From the NCBI RefSeq assembly GCF_023701485.1, contig NZ_JAMQBK010000081.1, forward strand, positions 62,001-126,000: a DNA stretch of 64,000 nt, in the 5' to 3' direction. The position numbers and the translations under genes were made by a program. The first letter of the stretch is position 1. Each line of letters opens with the position of its first letter. The notes under the pieces were generated by a model that worked only from the letters and a program-made list of their open reading frames with translations, was not told where the DNA came from and did not search any database. Source of the DNA: Aporhodopirellula aestuarii (GTDB lineage: Bacteria > Planctomycetota > Planctomycetia > Pirellulales > Pirellulaceae). Shown piece after piece: positions 49,767 to 57,905 of this stretch.

Positions 49767-50129
49767 ATGCCGAAACTCACTGTCGAAAATGTTGGTACGT
49801 TTGACGTCCCCGCTGGCAAACGATTGGTCCAAGCGTTAACTCAAGATGCCGGAACCGACCAACTGCACGCGTGTGGTGGTTCGGCCCGATGCACGACCTG
49901 CCGTGTCGAATTCATCGAAGGTGAACCGGACAAGATGACCGTCGCGGAACAGGAAACTCTGCGTGCACGCGAAATCACCGACCCCGGTGTTCGACTGAGT
50001 TGCCAGATCGCCTGCGATCATGACATGTCGGTGCGTCTGATCAGCCGTCTCGAAGGCAGCGGTCGGAAAGACCAAGGCGGCGCCGTCGCCGACGAGATCG
50101 AACCGACACCGCAATGGACGACAAAGTAA
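49767..50129 (+). CDS. 2Fe-2S ferredoxin
   Basis: A 120-aa product with the C36-x5-C42-x2-C45...C79 cluster ligands (HACGGSARCTTCRVEF and RLSCQ). The x5 spacing is that of adrenodoxin/bacterial-type [2Fe-2S] ferredoxins rather than the plant x4 spacing. It should act as a soluble one-electron carrier in the cytoplasm. The ATG at 49767 (MPKLTVENVG) starts the first beta strand of the fold directly; the frame is open from 49707 without a better start. The C-terminal 25 residues are a charged tail beyond the normal fold. No partner reductase or oxygenase is in the window. Confidence 0.85.
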   Translation: MPKLTVENVGTFDVPAGKRLVQALTQDAGTDQLHACGGSARCTTCRVEFIEGEPDKMTVAEQETLRAREITDPGVRLSCQIACDHDMSVRLISRLEGSGRKDQGGAVADEIEPTPQWTTK

Positions 50130-50466
50130 ATCCACTTCGTTTGAATTGATTCGAATCGCTCGACGACTTACTGACGAGTGATTCACAATCAGAAACGCAT
50201 CAAACGCTGTTACGAAATCGCAAACAAACTCAGCGTTTCGTGGACGTCCGTAAGCAGCACAAACTCACCGCCGGATGACCATTTGAACGACACGTGATTG
50301 TCGCTTTGGTCGGTGTCGTCATCTGACCAGATCGTCAGCTAACTGCCCGAGTGATCGTGAATCCGTCAGAGAACTGCCACTGTGCCGGATCGGCGTTGTC
50401 GTCCGTCCGGTAAAAAGACCTCGGGCGTATGGGACGTCGATTGGATTACTGAAGGATTTCAAAAGT

Positions 50467-50524
50467 AGCGGAACGGCGCGAGCCGTCCGGTGACTCGGGA
50501 CCGGACGGCTTGCGCCGTTCCGCT
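50467..50524. repeat. 58-bp near-perfect palindrome, REP-like
   Basis: Two 25-bp arms (50467-50491 and 50500-50524) match as inverted copies at 24 of 25 positions, with an 8-bp loop GACTCGGG. The left arm begins AGCGGAACGGCGCGAGCCGT. It is in intergenic DNA between convergent genes, where repetitive extragenic palindromes usually lie. It could also act as a bidirectional terminator; A- and T-rich bases flank it on both sides. Confidence 0.7.
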
Positions 50525-50591
50525 AAAAAAGGCACTAAAACAATCAACGTCCCTATGACCTCGTGGCAATGGCTTCTATTCAAGGTTGATG

Positions 50592-50643
50592 GACCCACCC
50601 TCGATTGGGATCCAGTTTGCAAGCATTGAACGCTGGGTGGGTC
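50592..50643. repeat. 9-bp inverted repeat with long loop
   Basis: GACCCACCC and GGGTGGGTC are separated by 34 nt. The right arm is followed by GATTTTCG on the plus strand. It may be a second dispersed element or a weak terminator of the minus-strand gene that ends at 50702. Confidence 0.35.
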
Positions 50644-50701
50644 GATTTTCGTCATTCGGATCAAAACGGGGCCACCAATGTCTCTTCGTTTTTTCCGGGG
50701 T

Positions 50702-51340
50702 TTAGGCCACGCGGTCGAGGAACGATCCACTGGAGCCAACTCCGCTGCTGAGGGATTGTTGAAACTGATCGAAGTTAACTCCGTTTTCTTCAAACAGATT
50801 CGTCAGTGCCGAACGGATGTCGTCTTGGGAAACACTGCTACTCGATTCACTGGACAACTCTTGAAGCGTTTCAATGATCTGACTGATCAGGTCGTCAGTC
50901 GACGACTCATCTACGCCACTGCTAAGCAGAGCGGATTCCACGGCACTGGTTTCACTTTCATCGTCTCGGGGCGGTGGAGGCGGTCCGTTGGGTCGTCCGC
51001 CACGCGATGGTCCGCCAGTACCCGATGGGCCATCCACGCCACCGGCTTGAATCGCTTCCTCGACTTCCGCCGAATCGATTCCGTTGGCCTTGAGCACCTC
51101 GTTGATCGCAGACTTGAACGCGGCACGACTCGTCGTTCCCGACGCGGAGTCTGACTCCAAAGCCGAGATGGCTTCATCGATTTGATCGAGCACGCTTGCG
51201 GCCGTCGAATCATCCACGCCGATCGACTTCAGTGCAGAGGAAAGTTGCTCTTCGCCTTTTTGCGGCGGAGGGCCCTGTGGACGAGAACTTGAGGACGACG
51301 CCTGGCTGGCGTATGACGCATTCAAATTGGAGATATTCAT
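50702..51340 (-). CDS. Serine-rich, internally duplicated protein, 212 aa
   Basis: Not recognised. ATG 51340 (MNISNLNASYASQASSS) was chosen over the open frame to 51397 as upstream residues look non-coding. No signal peptide or membrane segment is visible. Two helical units of about 65 aa can be aligned: residues about 33-97 (SALKSIGVDDSTAASVLDQI...) and about 131-195 (SALLSSGVDESSTDDLISQI...), joined by a Gly/Pro linker with a run of prolines. Each unit reads helix, Ser-rich loop, helix with 'SRAAFKSAINEVLKANGI' or 'SQDDIRSALTNLFEENGV', which recalls EF-hand-like pairs without clear calcium ligands. The neighbour at 51734, transcribed away from it, is also Gly/Pro-rich and carries an EF-hand. 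Confidence 0.65.
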   Translation of the reverse strand: MNISNLNASYASQASSSSSRPQGPPPQKGEEQLSSALKSIGVDDSTAASVLDQIDEAISALESDSASGTTSRAAFKSAINEVLKANGIDSAEVEEAIQAGGVDGPSGTGGPSRGGRPNGPPPPPRDDESETSAVESALLSSGVDESSTDDLISQIIETLQELSSESSSSVSQDDIRSALTNLFEENGVNFDQFQQSLSSGVGSSGSFLDRVA

Positions 51341-51733
51341 GGGACGGCTTTGAGTTTGGGTGTGGTGTGAGATGAGCCTTGCAAAGGCGATCAGCACTTT
51401 CCTTGTCGGGACAAGACCACCTCAATCTTGCGGACAAAACGAGCCCAAATAGCGGAATTCACGTTGTTTTCTGAGGTTCCCGCTATTCCCGAAAAAGTTC
51501 TGAAAAGCGTGGCCCACTGCTCGTGCGAACAACGCATTAATCTATCCGGCGGTTGCTAATTCGCTTCTCATCGCCTCCTCACTAAGCAACGCAAGAACAA
51601 CACCGGGCGTAACGCAACTCATTTGGAGTTTCGTTTCCTTCCCTCCGAAAGCCTTGACGACTTCCGCTACTTAGCAGATGCGTCACGTGTTGATCTCGCG
51701 TTCTGATCGCTCGTCACTTACCGGAACCGAATC
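51341..51733. other. Divergent intergenic region with a small palindrome
   Basis: A 393-bp region between two divergently transcribed genes, so it should hold promoters for both. The only clear element is the palindrome CTTGTCGGGACAAG at 51402-51415, with perfect 6-bp half-sites (CTTGTC/GACAAG) 2 bp apart, about 62 bp upstream of the leftward start. That size suits a dimeric repressor site. No promoter consensus could be assigned. Confidence 0.4.
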
Positions 51734-52294
51734 ATGAATCGTCGTCTCCAGCTCATTGCCAACTTCGGCATCGCACTCAGTGCCAGCCTCTTGTCGGGAA
51801 CGAGTTATTTGCTTGCCCAGCCTCCTGGCCGTGGCGGTCCTCCCGGGATGAATCAAGGCGGCGGACCGCCGACAGAAATGATTATTCAGTTGTTCACGCA
51901 AGCGGACGCCAACGGAGACGGCTGCGTCACCAAGGCGGAATTGACGGCGGTTCTGCAGTACCAAGGGCGGGCCAACCAATACGGTCGAGGCGGACCACCA
52001 CCGCAAGGCGGAAACGGAGGACCACCCAACCAACAAATGAACCCACCGCCACAAGACGGTGGCCAACATGGCCCTCCGCCACAACCCGGACAAATCCTGC
52101 CCGAACCGGTCGCCGAGTCTCTCAACTTAAGCACCAAGCAAACGCGTCAACTTGCCGCGTTGCAAGCCGATGTCGATAAACGCCTCGCCGCGATTCTGAC
52201 GGACGAACAAGAAGATCAACTCGAGAACTCGCATCCACCTCAGCATCCAGACCACGGTGAAGAAGCTGGCGGCAGACCCCAACGTCCGCAATAG
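51734..52294 (+). CDS. Exported EF-hand protein, Gly/Pro-rich
   Basis: A 186-aa product. The N-terminal signal peptide (RRLQLIANFGIALSASLLSG, cleavage after LLAQ) is clear. One canonical EF-hand loop, DANGDGCVTKAE (around residue 57-68), has D, N, D and the final E in the right places. A Gly/Pro/Gln-rich low-complexity region (75-120) follows, then a C-terminal helix 'LSTKQTRQLAALQADVDKRLAAILTDEQEDQ' that resembles the helices of periplasmic metal-sensing or chaperone proteins of the Spy/CpxP type, and a His/Pro tail. A role in calcium or metal binding outside the cytoplasm is likely; the exact function is open. Confidence 0.75.
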   Translation: MNRRLQLIANFGIALSASLLSGTSYLLAQPPGRGGPPGMNQGGGPPTEMIIQLFTQADANGDGCVTKAELTAVLQYQGRANQYGRGGPPPQGGNGGPPNQQMNPPPQDGGQHGPPPQPGQILPEPVAESLNLSTKQTRQLAALQADVDKRLAAILTDEQEDQLENSHPPQHPDHGEEAGGRPQRPQ

Positions 52295-52360
52295 CTAACG
52301 GTCGAGCGGAAAATCACTGTCCGATCTGGAAGTGAGATTCGCCTAAATGCCCTACCGCGA

Positions 52361-52378
52361 GGATTTCGGGCGAAATCC
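52361..52378. repeat. Small inverted repeat
   Basis: GGATTTCG and CGAAATCC are separated by GG, between the EF-hand gene and the beta-propeller gene. It may be an operator or a minor terminator. Confidence 0.25.
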
Positions 52379-52513
52379 GCTGCGTCATTTCACTCCCGTT
52401 TGGATTGAACTGACGTAGTGGCCAAGGAGACGAGTTCTTGCGTGGTATATTCGCGGGACTCGCAACCACGTTCCCGACTCACCGGAATACCTTTTTCACT
52501 GGCGAACTTTTCC

Positions 52514-53770
52514 ATGCAACGATACTTCTTCGCATCACTGCTAACGCTCTGTCTCTTCGTTCCCGCTCAGGGAAACGATTGGCCCGAATTCTTAGGCCCT
52601 AATGGCGCCGCACGCTCTACCGAAGTCGTGCCGAAAACCTGGGACGAAACGAAGAACATGGCATGGAAAGTCGACCTGCCGGGAACGGGTTCGTCCAGCC
52701 CGGTTATCGTCGATGGAAAAGTCATTGTGACGTGCTACATTTCCGGGAACGACCTCGCGAAACGTCAAGTGCTGTGCTTCGATCAGAACAGTGGCGAGCA
52801 GCTCTGGTCGGTCGATTTCCCGATCGACTACCGCGAAGACGGTTACCGTGGCTACATCACCGAACACGGTTACGCCAGCAACACGCCCGTAACCGATGGT
52901 GAAAACGTCTACGTCTTTCTAGGAAAAGGTGGCGTGCATTCGATCAGCTTGGATGGCCAAACGAACTGGAGCGTCGATGTCGGAAAAGAATCCAGCAATC
53001 GGCAATGGGGTTCGGCAGCGAGTTTGATCTTGTACGAAAACAGCATTATCGTGAATGCTGCCGAAGAGGCCAAATCAATCATTTCGCTCGACAAGCAAAC
53101 CGGCGAAGAACTTTGGCGGCAGGAAGCAGGTATGCTCGAACTGACCTATGGCACACCGCGGCTGGTTCAGTTGGAAAACGGCACTCAAGAACTCGTCATC
53201 AGCGTGCCGGGTGAGATTTGGTCGATGAATCCCAAGACCGGTAAACTGAATTGGTATGCCGAGTCACCCATGACCGGAAACGTCTCGCCTTCGGTGATCG
53301 TCGACGGCGACACCGTTTACAGCTTTGGCGGCTATCGGGCTTCGGGCAGCATCGCCGTCAAAGCCGGGGGCAAAGACGACGTGACGGATTCGAATGTGTT
53401 ATGGACGAACCGATCGAGCTCCTACGTCGCCACACCGTTGTTGCTAAACGAACGATTCTATTGGATCGACGATAGCGGTATCGCGTTCTGCACATCCGCC
53501 AAAGATGGCGCGGTGATCTACCGCGAACGAGTTCAAAACTTGCAGAGCGGTCGCCCGGTTTATGCTTCGCCCGTCCTGATCGGAGATCACATCTACGTGG
53601 TCACCCGGCGTAGCGGGACGCTCGTCTATGACGCGTCCGAATCATTCAAACCGCTCGCTCAAAATGTTATCGCCAGCGACGAGACGGACTTCAATGCATC
53701 ACCGGCAGTGTCCGATGGCAAGCTTTACCTTCGCAGCAACCAATCGCTCTACTGCATTGCCAACCACTGA
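52514..53770 (+). CDS. Exported PQQ-type beta-propeller protein
   Basis: A 418-aa product. A signal peptide (residues 1-20, RYFFASLLTLCLFVPAQG) is followed by NDWPEFLGPNG, the planctomycete variant of the 'W-P-x-F-x-G-P' opening of PQQ-like propellers. Blade motifs recur: 'SSPVIVDGKVIVTCY', 'CFDQNSGEQLWSVD', 'SLDKQTGEELWRQE', 'SMNPKTGKLNWYAE' and 'ASPVLIGDHIYVVT'. Six to eight blades are expected. No quinoprotein dehydrogenase active-site residues could be identified, so it is more likely a binding or structural protein in the periplasm. The ATG at 52514 fits the signal peptide. It converges with the next gene, with 23 bp between stop codons. Confidence 0.85.
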   Translation: MQRYFFASLLTLCLFVPAQGNDWPEFLGPNGAARSTEVVPKTWDETKNMAWKVDLPGTGSSSPVIVDGKVIVTCYISGNDLAKRQVLCFDQNSGEQLWSVDFPIDYREDGYRGYITEHGYASNTPVTDGENVYVFLGKGGVHSISLDGQTNWSVDVGKESSNRQWGSAASLILYENSIIVNAAEEAKSIISLDKQTGEELWRQEAGMLELTYGTPRLVQLENGTQELVISVPGEIWSMNPKTGKLNWYAESPMTGNVSPSVIVDGDTVYSFGGYRASGSIAVKAGGKDDVTDSNVLWTNRSSSYVATPLLLNERFYWIDDSGIAFCTSAKDGAVIYRERVQNLQSGRPVYASPVLIGDHIYVVTRRSGTLVYDASESFKPLAQNVIASDETDFNASPAVSDGKLYLRSNQSLYCIANH

Positions 53771-53793
53771 CCTAACGGGGCCGCAACGGGTCG

Positions 53794-54729
53794 TTACTCT
53801 TTCCTTCCCGTCTTCAGGGTCGAAGCAACCGCGGAAGTCAACTTCGCAAACGTTTCAGGAGTGTAGTTTTTCAAGGCCGCAACGGCCTGCATCTCCTCGT
53901 TCATTTCGAAGGCCACACCCTGTGGAATTTGCACCAACGCGAACGCGTCTTTGGAAGGGATACCGAACAGATTGAATTTATCCGCGTCCACATTCATCAC
54001 GCGGTTCTCCTGCATGTTCGGCGGCAAGAGCTGAATGGTCGTGTCGGCGACGCTCAACTGAGACTGGTCTTTGGACGACTGAAGCAACCACACGAGCGTT
54101 CCAATGTTTCCGTTTTCGGGGAATACCCAGATGTAGTACCGCACGACCATTTCGGTGTGTTGGCCGTTTCGTAGCAGGATCGCAGGGGCGTCGATGACGA
54201 GACTATTCTTAGTCCTCGCGACTTGCTCAACCTTCGACAACGATTCCACATTGCCATCCAAGACGGTGCGCCCGATGATCGACAGATCACCACCAAGATC
54301 CTCTTGGGTGTCCGAGGTCACGACCGTGTTCTTACCATCGATCAACATCGAAAAACCAACGGCGACCTGGTCGAGTTCATACTTACCATCCGCGTTGGTG
54401 TCGGTGTTGGCGAGCATCACCAGATTAAAAGTCTCGGCGTAGTATTTGACGGTCTCGGAAACCGCATCCACGTCACCACTGGACAACTTTCCACGCACAA
54501 AGGAAATCAGGTTGGACCAACCTGCAGGCGGTTTTTCCTTGAATCGGGTGCCCGGCGGAATCTTCGGCAACGGTTGTCGCTCGAAAAGCACTCGTTTGGA
54601 TTTTGGGGTCACATCGTGTTTCACAAAACCGTTTTGGGCGTAAACCGGCTTGCTGCTCACGAGTACCACACTCAGACAAACCGTCGTGATCGCGACAAAA
54701 ACATGTCCGTGGTTACAAAATAAACGCAT
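53794..54729 (-). CDS. Exported protein of unknown function, 311 aa
   Basis: A hydrophobic signal (HVFVAITTVCLSVVLVSS, cleavage near YAQ-N, residue 33) directs export. The mature protein starts with a Lys/Arg/Pro-rich region (LPKIPPGTRFKEKPPAGW) and has an alpha/beta body. One calcium-like loop DTNADGKYELDQ occurs near residue 110, with D/N/D ligands but Gln instead of the final Glu. Strands such as 'VAVGFSMLIDG' and 'TEMVVRYYIWVFP' suggest a soluble periplasmic domain. No known family was recognised. It stands alone, convergent with the propeller gene and with a 249-bp upstream region in which nothing specific was seen. Confidence 0.7.
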   Translation of the reverse strand: MRLFCNHGHVFVAITTVCLSVVLVSSKPVYAQNGFVKHDVTPKSKRVLFERQPLPKIPPGTRFKEKPPAGWSNLISFVRGKLSSGDVDAVSETVKYYAETFNLVMLANTDTNADGKYELDQVAVGFSMLIDGKNTVVTSDTQEDLGGDLSIIGRTVLDGNVESLSKVEQVARTKNSLVIDAPAILLRNGQHTEMVVRYYIWVFPENGNIGTLVWLLQSSKDQSQLSVADTTIQLLPPNMQENRVMNVDADKFNLFGIPSKDAFALVQIPQGVAFEMNEEMQAVAALKNYTPETFAKLTSAVASTLKTGRKE

Positions 54730-54978
54730 CGGGCAAATTCCAGAAATTGAAACGAGGGGGAGACGGCAGTGTCGACGCTGACTCGCAAGTATTCGCGCCG
54801 ACTAGTCATTCGTCCAGACCTCGCGCCAGAAACGGTTTTGAACACGCCGCGTTTAGATACGAAGCGCTGCACCCATCGTCCACGTGCGGCAGACGCCCCA
54901 TCCCGCCTGGAACTGCCCCTCGATACCGAAAAACGGTAGCAGCCCTCACGAAATTAGCCGGGCCGATGATCGCCGTGG

Positions 54979-55959
54979 TCAGGGCAACAATAGTTCGCTG
55001 GACCAGGGTTGATGTTCGCGATACCACGCCACCGATGCGTCGATGCCCTCGTCGAGTTCGACTTTCGGCGTCCATCCGAGTAACTCGCGGGCTTTGGTAA
55101 TGTCAGCGGATGTCGTTTTGATGTCGGCTTTGTGGAACGTTTTATGATTGAGCTTGGCTTTCTTGCCGAGTCGTTCTTCTAGCATTTCAATCACCGTGTT
55201 GAGCGACACGGGCGTCCCACCGCCACCGAGATTGACGATCTCGTATCCGACGGGTTTCAGTGCTGCGATGGTGCCCGAAGCGATGTCCGACACGTAAGTA
55301 AAGTCGCGTGCCTGCTCACCGTCGCCGAACAGCTCGATCGGTGTGCCCTCATCGATCCATTTGATGAAACGGAAGATACACATGTCCGGCCGCCCGGCCG
55401 GTCCATACACGGTGAAGTATCGGCAAATGGTGACATCGATGTCATAGAGGTGATGGTAAGCGTACGCCATCGCTTCAGCCGATTTCTTGCTGGCTGCGTA
55501 CGGCGAGATCGGGGTGTTGACGGGTAGCGTCTCGACAAACGGCATGGGCTGGCCGGCGTAAAGCGACGACGTGGACGCCAACACATATTTCTTGACACCG
55601 TGGCGCTGCATTTGATCGAGCAGATTCAAACTGCCCATCGCGTTGGTCGTCATGTAGACATGTGGATTTTCCATGCTGTACCGAACACCCGCTCGGGCGG
55701 CGAGATTCAACACGCCGTCAAACGAATACTTATCAAACAATTCCGCGAGCGTTTCTTGGCTTTCGATATCGCCCCGAACGAATTCGAATTGATCCGGTCC
55801 GAGCGATTGCAAACGCTCCAGGCGATGCTCTTTAAGTCGCACGTCGTAGTAATCGTTGACATTGTCGATTCCGACGACTTTCGCTCCAGAATCGATCAAC
55901 TGAGCAGCGACTTCGCTGGCGATAAAACCGGCACAACCGGTTACGAGATAAGTGGTCAT
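54979..55959 (-). CDS. NAD-dependent sugar epimerase, UDP-glucuronate 4-epimerase type
   Basis: A 326-aa extended short-chain dehydrogenase. The NAD loop T7-G-C-A-G-F-I-A14 is at the N-terminus, with Ala in place of the third Gly. The catalytic residues are Ser131 or Ser132 (STSS), Tyr154 and Lys158 (YAASK). DNVNDYYDVRLKEHRL and NLAARAGVRYSMENPH are typical of the UDP-glucuronate/galacturonate 4-epimerase (CapI/GAE) branch. The expected reaction is interconversion of UDP-glucuronate and UDP-galacturonate for surface polysaccharide. It is divergent from the UDP-GlcNAc 2-epimerase gene with a 111-bp shared upstream region, which suggests joint control. Other UDP-hexose 4-epimerases cannot be excluded. 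Confidence 0.87.
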   Translation of the reverse strand: MTTYLVTGCAGFIASEVAAQLIDSGAKVVGIDNVNDYYDVRLKEHRLERLQSLGPDQFEFVRGDIESQETLAELFDKYSFDGVLNLAARAGVRYSMENPHVYMTTNAMGSLNLLDQMQRHGVKKYVLASTSSLYAGQPMPFVETLPVNTPISPYAASKKSAEAMAYAYHHLYDIDVTICRYFTVYGPAGRPDMCIFRFIKWIDEGTPIELFGDGEQARDFTYVSDIASGTIAALKPVGYEIVNLGGGGTPVSLNTVIEMLEERLGKKAKLNHKTFHKADIKTTSADITKARELLGWTPKVELDEGIDASVAWYREHQPWSSELLLP

Positions 55960-56070
55960 TCAACAATCATCATCAAAAGCATACTTACTGCGACTTGAGA
56001 GATACCGTGGCGGCAATCAGACTACGGGCCCAAATCCCCCTCTCCAGCCTTGAGCCCGACAGTTTAATCC

Positions 56071-57228
56071 GTGCACCGACCAAAAATAGCGGTCTTCTTT
56101 GGCACTCGCCCCGAAGCCATCAAGATGGCGCCGCTTATCACGGCTCTTGCGTCGGACGATCGATTCGAGCTGCTGTCGGTATCGACCGGTCAACACCGCG
56201 AAATGCTCGATCAAGTGGTCGATATTTTCAATCTTCCCGTACATCACGACTTGGAAGTCATGACGCCCAGCCAAACGCTGGCGTCACTTTCATCAAAATT
56301 GATGACCAAGATCGACGCACTTTTGGAAGCGGAAAAACCCGATTTTTCTCTCGTTCAGGGCGATACGACGACGGTTTTGATGGCATCGCTTGCGTGTTTC
56401 TACAGGCGAATTCCGACCGGACACGTGGAGGCGGGCTTGAGAACCGGCGACATCACGAGCCCCTTTCCCGAAGAAGCCAACCGGGTCCTCGCAGCACCCC
56501 TGTCCACGCTGCACTTCGCCCCGACGAATGTGAGCGAAAAACATCTGCTCGACGAACGGGTCCCGAAAGAGAGAATCTTTATTACCGGCAATACCGTGAT
56601 CGACGCGTTGCATCTCGAAGTCGCACGACAAAGCGAACCCGCGATCGCCGCCGAAATCGAAACGCATCTCGGCAGCGTCCTACCTTTGGATTGGCGAGAA
56701 AAACGGTTCGTGCTAATCACAGGACATCGCCGTGAAAACTTCGGGGGCGGGTTCGAGTCGATCTGCGCCGCGATCGCTGAGCTCGCCGAGCGATTCCCCG
56801 ACGTTCGCTTCGTTTACCCCGTGCATCTGAATCCGAACGTGCAAGGACCGGTCGAAGAAACCCTCGGCAATCTCGACAACGTGCTCTTGCTGCCTCCGCA
56901 ATCGTACCGACCGTTCGTCGCATTGATGAAGGCATGCGAATTTTTGCTGACCGATTCGGGCGGCGTCCAAGAAGAGGCCCCGGGGCTCGGCAAACCGGTC
57001 CTGGTCATGCGTAACACCACCGAACGTCCCGAAGGCGTCGACGCCGGTACCGTTCGACTCGTCGGCCCGGTCCGTGAAAAAATCGTTGAAGGTGTGAGCG
57101 AATTGCTGACCAAGCCGGCGAGCTACCACGCGATGGCGCAGGCCAGTAATCCGTACGGTGACGGCAAAGCGAGTGCTCGCATTCTGAACGCGATCGCCGA
57201 CTACTTTGAGTTGGCGAAATGTTCATGA
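56071..57228 (+). CDS. wecB: UDP-N-acetylglucosamine 2-epimerase (non-hydrolysing)
   Basis: A 385-aa product with a GTG start at 56071. The opening FFGTRPEAIKMAP and the active-site residues of the WecB family are present: Asp98 (QGDTT), Glu120 (GHVEAGLRT), Glu134 (PFPEEANR) and His219 in GHRRENFG; 'LTDSGGVQEEAPGLGKPVL' forms the UDP-binding loop. It converts UDP-GlcNAc to UDP-ManNAc, a precursor for surface polysaccharides. The length equals that of the E. coli enzyme. It is divergent from the sugar epimerase gene and convergent with the DNA glycosylase gene, whose stop is only 8 bp away. Confidence 0.93.
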   Translation: MHRPKIAVFFGTRPEAIKMAPLITALASDDRFELLSVSTGQHREMLDQVVDIFNLPVHHDLEVMTPSQTLASLSSKLMTKIDALLEAEKPDFSLVQGDTTTVLMASLACFYRRIPTGHVEAGLRTGDITSPFPEEANRVLAAPLSTLHFAPTNVSEKHLLDERVPKERIFITGNTVIDALHLEVARQSEPAIAAEIETHLGSVLPLDWREKRFVLITGHRRENFGGGFESICAAIAELAERFPDVRFVYPVHLNPNVQGPVEETLGNLDNVLLLPPQSYRPFVALMKACEFLLTDSGGVQEEAPGLGKPVLVMRNTTERPEGVDAGTVRLVGPVREKIVEGVSELLTKPASYHAMAQASNPYGDGKASARILNAIADYFELAKCS

Positions 57229-57236
57229 ATTAGTCG

Positions 57237-57905
57237 TCAGGAAGACCGCTGGTTGATCTGACCGAGCACATCCCGTCTCGGTCGAGAATGCTGGCGAGCG
57301 AGCCCGCTGACATAGCGGTTTCCATCGACGAAAAACCGCAACGGCAAATCAGCCGCTTCACGTATCCCAATGCGCGGTGTGGCAATGACTTTGTGATTCA
57401 CTTGATGACCAACACCGAGTATCCATTCGCTTGATCGCGTGACATCGATCCCGTCACTGGAACGGTCCACCCGCATCGCCGAGCAAATCATGCCTGGTCC
57501 GGATGTGATGCGGCGTGGATCCGTCGTCCCACGATTCTGCATCATGATATCGATCCCCCAAACCGGTTCGATCGCCCGAATCAGCACCGCGGAACCGATA
57601 TCGACACCTTCCGTCACTAGGTTGACGCAGAACTTCGCGTGAATCGGATAGACGTACAGCGAGCCGGCCTCAGCAAACATCGACGCGTTGCTGCTCCCGG
57701 GTCCCCGGGCGCCATGGCAGGCCGGATCGTCGTTGGCGAGATACGCTTCGGTTTCGACAATCCATCCGCCGAGCCATTCGTCACCACAACGGTGTGCGAA
57801 CCCGCAACCGAGTAATTCTCGGGCGACCGTTTCCGGATCGCGTTGAAAGAAATTCCGCTGGAGCCGATTCGACTCGGGCAGATCAAAAGAGTTGAGATTC
57901 TTCAC
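57237..57905 (-). CDS. 3-methyladenine DNA glycosylase (AAG/MPG family)
   Basis: A 222-aa product from GTG 57905. The frame is open further upstream but there it overlaps the coding end of the neighbouring surface protein and has no family similarity. The catalytic Glu53 and Tyr55 lie in VETEAYL; His64 is 11 residues later as in human AAG. The pocket strand reads SLYVYPIHAKFCVN, where the position of the intercalating Tyr in AAG appears to be His89. 'GPGMICSAMRVDRSSDG' fits the conserved helix of the family ('GPGKLCQALGI'). It removes alkylated purines from DNA. The gene overlaps the end of the upstream gene by 23 bp, so translation may be coupled although functions are unrelated. Confidence 0.85.
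   Translation of the reverse strand: MKNLNSFDLPESNRLQRNFFQRDPETVARELLGCGFAHRCGDEWLGGWIVETEAYLANDDPACHGARGPGSSNASMFAEAGSLYVYPIHAKFCVNLVTEGVDIGSAVLIRAIEPVWGIDIMMQNRGTTDPRRITSGPGMICSAMRVDRSSDGIDVTRSSEWILGVGHQVNHKVIATPRIGIREAADLPLRFFVDGNRYVSGLARQHSRPRRDVLGQINQRSS

Larger units (their letters stand above)
50130..50701. other. 570-bp intergenic region with inverted repeats
   Basis: No gene is supported here. It lies between the ends of two convergent genes (ferredoxin rightward, serine-rich protein leftward) and holds the two inverted repeats listed separately. A long near-palindrome dominates it. Confidence 0.55.
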
